Shown: one piece after another, positions 5,183-8,702 of the stretch
Position numbering within the stretch: position 1 is the stretch's first letter
Layout: every line of letters begins with the position of its first letter
Origin: an uncultured Methylotenera sp.
GTDB lineage: Bacteria; Pseudomonadota; Gammaproteobacteria; Burkholderiales; Methylophilaceae
Assembly (NCBI RefSeq): GCF_946479685.1
Contig: NZ_CAMLGS010000055.1
Coordinates: 1 to 8,702, forward strand
DNA length: 8,702 nucleotides
Direction: 5' to 3'
Made by a program: the position numbers and the translations under genes
The notes under the pieces: model-generated
What the model was told of the DNA's origin: nothing
Databases searched by the model: none
Seen by the model: only the letters and a program-made list of their open reading frames with translations

Positions 5183-8100
5183 ATGATTGAATCTCTAATT
5201 CGCTCGGCGCTCAAGCAGCGCCTGATCGTGCTGGTCATCGCGGTGGCACTGATGATGGCCGGCGTGTTTGCATTACAAAAGTTATCGGTAGATGCCTTTC
5301 CGGATGTGACCAACGTACAGGTACAGATTGCCACCCAAGCTACCGGTAAATCACCGGAAGAAGTAGAACGCTTTATCACCGTACCCTTAGAAATTGGTAT
5401 GACCGGCTTGCCCGGCCTGACCGAAATGCGCTCGCTCAACCGTAACGGGCTATCGCTGATTACGCTGGTGTTTACTGACAATACCGATGTCTATTTCGCA
5501 CGCCAGCTGGTGATGGAACGGCTGATGGAGGTGATGGATAAAATGCCGCAAGGCGTCACCCCGATTTTAGGGCCTGTGGCTACCGGCTTGGGCGAAATTT
5601 ACCAATACACGCTGGACAACCCGGCAGACGGTGAAACCAAGTTAAGTGCAGAAGAGCTGACAGAGCGACGCTCGATTCAGGACTGGATCGTGCGTCCATT
5701 GCTACGCGGTATTCCTGGCGTGGCAGAAATCAACTCGCAGGGTGGCTATGTCAAGCAGTACCAGGCATTGGTAAACCCAGACCGCATGAATCACTACGGC
5801 CTGAAATTACAGGACATCTACTCAGCATTAGCTAAAAACAACGCCAACAGTGGTGGCGGTGTATTGCCGCAGTTTGCAGAGCAGTACCTGATACGCGGTG
5901 TGGGTCTGATCGAAAGCCTGGACGATATTCGCAATATCGTACTGAAAGAGCAAAGCGGCGTACCGGTATTTATGCGCGATGTGGCTGAAGTGAAATTAGG
6001 CCACGAAGTACGCGTGGGTGCAGTAATGAAAAACGGCTACACCGAATCTGTAGGCGGCATTGTAATTATGATGCGTGGCGGCAACGCCAAGGAAGTGGTC
6101 AGCCGCGTTAAAGAGCGGGTGGCAGAAATTAACACCAAGGGCATGCTGCCTGACGGCCTACAAATCGTACCGTACTATGACCGTAGCGAGCTGGTGGATG
6201 CAGCACTGTTTACCGTGAGCAAGGTGCTGGTAGAAGGCATTATTTTAGTGGTGCTGATACTGTTCCTGTTCTTGGGCGACGTGCGCTCTAGCGTGATTGT
6301 GGTGGCGACCTTGATTCTGACACCGCTCATCACCTTTATGGCCATGAACCATTACGACATTTCTGCCAACCTGATGTCACTGGGCGGCCTCGCCATTGCC
6401 ATCGGCCTGATGGTGGATGGCTCGGTAGTGGTGGTAGAAAACGCGTTCCACCATCTGGGACATAGACAAGGTGAAAGTAAAATCCGCGTCGTACTAGAAG
6501 CAGCGGCCGAGGTAGCCACACCTGTGCTGTTTGGTGTGGGCATTATCATCCTGGTGTTTTTACCACTGATGACGCTGCAAGGCATGGAAGGCAAGATGTT
6601 TGCGCCATTAGCGCTCACCATTGCCATTGCTCTGTTTGTATCGTTGATTATTTCATTAACGCTATCACCCGTGCTGTGCTCTTACATCCTGAAGGGCGGT
6701 TCGGGCGAAGATACAAAATTTATCCAATTTATCAAAAAACCCTATATCAAGATGTTGAACTGGGTATTGGTCAACGATAAAAAAACCATCGCCGGCGCCA
6801 CCGGCATCTTTGTTGCGGCGCTGTTGGTGGTGCCATTGCTGGGTACCTCGTTTATTCCAGAAATGAAAGAGGGCTCTATCGTGCCTGGCATTAACCGTGT
6901 GCCTAACATTTCACTTGAAGAATCCATCAAGATGGAAAATGAGGCCATGCGCTTAATCATGGAAAAAGTACCAGGGGTGAAATCTGCCATGTCAGGGATC
7001 GGTCGTGGCGAAAGCCCGGCAGACCCGCAAGCGCAGAATGAATCTACGCCGATTATCAGCCTCAAGCCTCGCAGTGAATGGCCAGAGGGTTGGACTCAGG
7101 ACGACATTGCGGACAAAATGACCGAGGTGCTGACTGAAGGCCTGCCTGGCGTGCAAATCGTGATGGCGCAGCCTATTTCAGACCGCGTGGATGAACTGCT
7201 CACTGGTGTGCGCTCGGATGTTGCGGTTAAGATATTTGGCGACGACATGGGCAAGCTCAAAAGTAAAGCCGAGGAGATTGTGAAAATCGCCGGCGCCATC
7301 CCCGGTGCTGTGGATTTACGTGTAGAGAAAATATCCGGGCAGCAATACCTGAATATCACGGTGAACCGCCAGGCCATTGCGCGCCAAGGCATTAACGCCT
7401 CGGATATTCACGATATTATTGAAACCGCGATAGGCGGCAAAATTGCCACAGATATCTATGAAGGGCAACGCCGCTTCTCCGCTGCGGTGCGTTTCCCGGA
7501 TAGCTTCAGGAATAACGTAGAATCTATCGGCAATATTCTCGTTACCTCGCCTAACGGCTCGCGCGTGGCACTCCGAGATTTAGCTAAAATCGAAATCAAG
7601 GATGGCCCTGCACAGATTAGCCGTGAGCTGGGTAAACGCCGCATCGTGGTAGCGATTAACGTGAAGGACCGTGACTTGGGCGGCTTTGTGGCGGAGCTGC
7701 AGAAGGTGCTGACCGACAAAGTTAAACTGCCGGACGGCTATTACCTAGAATATGGCGGTCAGTTCCAAAACATGGAGCGTGCGCTCAATCACCTGATGAT
7801 TATCGTACCGGTGACAGTAGCAGCTATTTTCTTCCTGCTATTCCTGCTGTTTAACTCGATTCGCTTTGCCACCATGATCATTATGATCTTGCCGTTTGCC
7901 TCGATCGGTGGCGTGTTCGCGCTGCTTGTTACCGGCGAATACCTATCGGTGCCGGCTTCGGTAGGCTTTATTGCGCTGTGGGGTATCGCGGTGCTGAACG
8001 GCGTGGTGCTGGTGTCTTACATCCGCTCACTGCGTGAGGAAGGCAAAAGCCAGATGGAAGCTATTATCGAAGGCTGTCAGCAACGGTTTAGACCGGTGAT

Positions 8101-8284
8101 GATGACCGCTACCGTGGCGATGCTAGCCTTGGTACCGTTCTTATTTGCCACTGGCCCAGGCTCAGAAATACAGCGCCCCTTGGCTATCGTGGTAATTGGC
8201 GGCCTAATCAGCTCCACGCTACTGACCTTGGTGGTATTGCCGACGCTATATCGCATTTTTGAAGAAGCTAAAATTGAAGCTTAA
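5183..8284 (+). CDS. czcA: CzcA-family heavy-metal efflux RND pump (HME)
   Basis: 1033 residues, the inner-membrane proton/metal antiporter of the tripartite exporter. TM1 is at about 12-31, a large periplasmic porter loop at 32-347, TM2-TM7 at about 348-555, a second loop at 556-870, and TM8-TM12 at about 871-1024, the standard RND plan. The start motif KLSVDAFPDVTNVQVQI is typical of CzcA/CusA. TM4 reads AIGLMVDGSVVVVEN: D412 and E419 match the second Asp and the Glu of the CzcA proton relay, but the first Asp is replaced by A406. In the second porter loop, DRVDELLTGVRSDVAVKIFG is CzcA-like, with E671 where CusA has a metal-binding Met. The metal is therefore unclear; divalent ions are more likely than Cu or Ag. 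GGAG at 5173-5176 is 6 bases before the ATG; the gap after czcB is 3 bases. Confidence 0.93.
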   Translation: MIESLIRSALKQRLIVLVIAVALMMAGVFALQKLSVDAFPDVTNVQVQIATQATGKSPEEVERFITVPLEIGMTGLPGLTEMRSLNRNGLSLITLVFTDNTDVYFARQLVMERLMEVMDKMPQGVTPILGPVATGLGEIYQYTLDNPADGETKLSAEELTERRSIQDWIVRPLLRGIPGVAEINSQGGYVKQYQALVNPDRMNHYGLKLQDIYSALAKNNANSGGGVLPQFAEQYLIRGVGLIESLDDIRNIVLKEQSGVPVFMRDVAEVKLGHEVRVGAVMKNGYTESVGGIVIMMRGGNAKEVVSRVKERVAEINTKGMLPDGLQIVPYYDRSELVDAALFTVSKVLVEGIILVVLILFLFLGDVRSSVIVVATLILTPLITFMAMNHYDISANLMSLGGLAIAIGLMVDGSVVVVENAFHHLGHRQGESKIRVVLEAAAEVATPVLFGVGIIILVFLPLMTLQGMEGKMFAPLALTIAIALFVSLIISLTLSPVLCSYILKGGSGEDTKFIQFIKKPYIKMLNWVLVNDKKTIAGATGIFVAALLVVPLLGTSFIPEMKEGSIVPGINRVPNISLEESIKMENEAMRLIMEKVPGVKSAMSGIGRGESPADPQAQNESTPIISLKPRSEWPEGWTQDDIADKMTEVLTEGLPGVQIVMAQPISDRVDELLTGVRSDVAVKIFGDDMGKLKSKAEEIVKIAGAIPGAVDLRVEKISGQQYLNITVNRQAIARQGINASDIHDIIETAIGGKIATDIYEGQRRFSAAVRFPDSFRNNVESIGNILVTSPNGSRVALRDLAKIEIKDGPAQISRELGKRRIVVAINVKDRDLGGFVAELQKVLTDKVKLPDGYYLEYGGQFQNMERALNHLMIIVPVTVAAIFFLLFLLFNSIRFATMIIMILPFASIGGVFALLVTGEYLSVPASVGFIALWGIAVLNGVVLVSYIRSLREEGKSQMEAIIEGCQQRFRPVMMTATVAMLALVPFLFATGPGSEIQRPLAIVVIGGLISSTLLTLVVLPTLYRIFEEAKIEA

Positions 8285-8308
8285 CCAATCGTTGAAAGGG
8301 ATTGTGTA

Positions 8309-8644
8309 ATGAAAGAAATCAGAGCAGTAATACAACCGCATCGCTTGGCTAAAATCCGCTCCTCCCTGCGCAATATCAAGGGTTTTCCGGGCATGACGGT
8401 GAGCAAGGTGGATGGCTGCGGCCATCACCTGGCCAAACCGGAACAAGGCATACGCGAAGAGCTAACAGACTACAGCCCGAAAGTGATGATAGTCATGGTG
8501 GTGAGCGATGATTTGCTGGAAGGCATATTGCAAACCATAGTAGAAATCGGCCATACCGGCCAAGTTGGCGACGGCATTGTTTGGGTAACGCCAGTAGAGC
8601 GCTTTATCCGCCTGTCCGAACAAATTAATGTTGTGGATTGTTAG
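8309..8644 (+). CDS. Divergent PII-family signalling protein linked to the RND pump (PII-NG-like)
   Basis: 111 residues, full PII length. MKEIRAVIQP, PGMTVSKVDGCG, SPKVMIVMVVSDDLL and TGQVGDG..WVTPVERFIR follow the PII beta-alpha-beta fold, so a trimer is expected. It departs from GlnB/GlnK at key sites. The T-loop (37-54) is one residue shorter and has Glu where Tyr51 is uridylylated; Q39 is matched by H40. The B-loop keeps G87-D88-G89, but K90 is Ile; R101 is kept, but R103 is Ser. K58 is kept. C37-G-H39-H40 at the T-loop base and the final C111 could bind metal (inference). PII proteins without the family signatures, encoded beside heavy-metal pumps, have been described as PII-NG; this fits. 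A ribosome-binding site AAGGGA (8296-8301) is 7 bases before the ATG; it starts 24 bases after czcA. Fold and linkage are strong; ligand and target are unknown. Confidence 0.9.
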   Translation: MKEIRAVIQPHRLAKIRSSLRNIKGFPGMTVSKVDGCGHHLAKPEQGIREELTDYSPKVMIVMVVSDDLLEGILQTIVEIGHTGQVGDGIVWVTPVERFIRLSEQINVVDC

Positions 8645-8702
8645 ATTTAAAACGTAATTCAATGTAGTCACGCAGAATCATCTATGCCTACTTGTATGCG
8701 CG
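8645..8702. other. Tail after the operon, nothing recognised
   Basis: 58 bases after the PII-like gene. No stem-loop with a T-run is visible, so the operon may continue or end outside the window. Confidence 0.5.

Noticed and set aside
5014..5481. 155-codon minus-strand frame across the czcB/czcA junction
   Set aside because: Ser/Thr-rich shadow of two well-supported genes; no domain.
5183..8284. CusA (copper/silver) assignment for the pump, based on the AIG motif in TM4
   Set aside because: The porter-cleft methionines expected in CusA are not present (E671 at one site), and the surrounding sequence is CzcA-like.
8462..8671. Minus-strand frame opposite the PII-like gene, with a His-rich end
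   Set aside because: Shadow of the PII-like gene; the histidines are the complement of its Met/Val codons.

Overview
The window is a stretch of proteobacterial chromosome. It looks most like a betaproteobacterium: the efflux genes are CzcCBA-like, the PII-like protein is of a type known beside metal pumps, and base composition is moderate. This assignment is by eye and is not a database result. All recognisable protein genes lie on the plus strand; only a tRNA fragment lies on the minus strand.

Layout. (1) 1-64: tRNA-Gly with anticodon CCC on the minus strand, its 3' end cut by the window edge, with a good -10 box just outside it. (2) 65-396: about 330 bases without a convincing gene. (3) 397-1824: a stand-alone ArnT/PMT-type (GT83-like) membrane glycosyltransferase. 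(4) 1825-2263: about 440 bases without an ordinary gene. It contains a very long imperfect hairpin (1986-2120) that encloses a 19-codon hydrophobic ORF, the least explained part of the window. (5) 2264-8644: a probable operon for heavy-metal efflux. It holds a small histidine-containing exported or membrane-anchored protein (2264-2581), a leader with three stem-loops (2562-2672), the outer-membrane factor CzcC (start best placed at 2724), the lipoprotein adaptor CzcB, the RND pump CzcA, and a divergent PII-family signalling protein (8309-8644).

How the genes fit together. CzcA (inner membrane, proton driven), CzcB (periplasmic adaptor, lipid anchored) and CzcC (outer-membrane channel) form the standard tripartite exporter. 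Tight spacing (1-base overlap, 3-base gap, 24-base gap) indicates cotranscription of czcC, czcB, czcA and the PII-like gene. The PII-like protein keeps the PII fold signature but lacks the uridylylated tyrosine and two usual nucleotide-phosphate ligands, and it has a CGHH motif and a C-terminal cysteine. It probably senses something tied to the pump and acts on it, by analogy with GlnK and AmtB. The pump's TM4 proton-relay motif lacks the first Asp of classical CzcA, while its periplasmic cleft lacks the CusA methionines, so its metal cannot be read off. No metal-responsive transcription regulator is encoded in the window.
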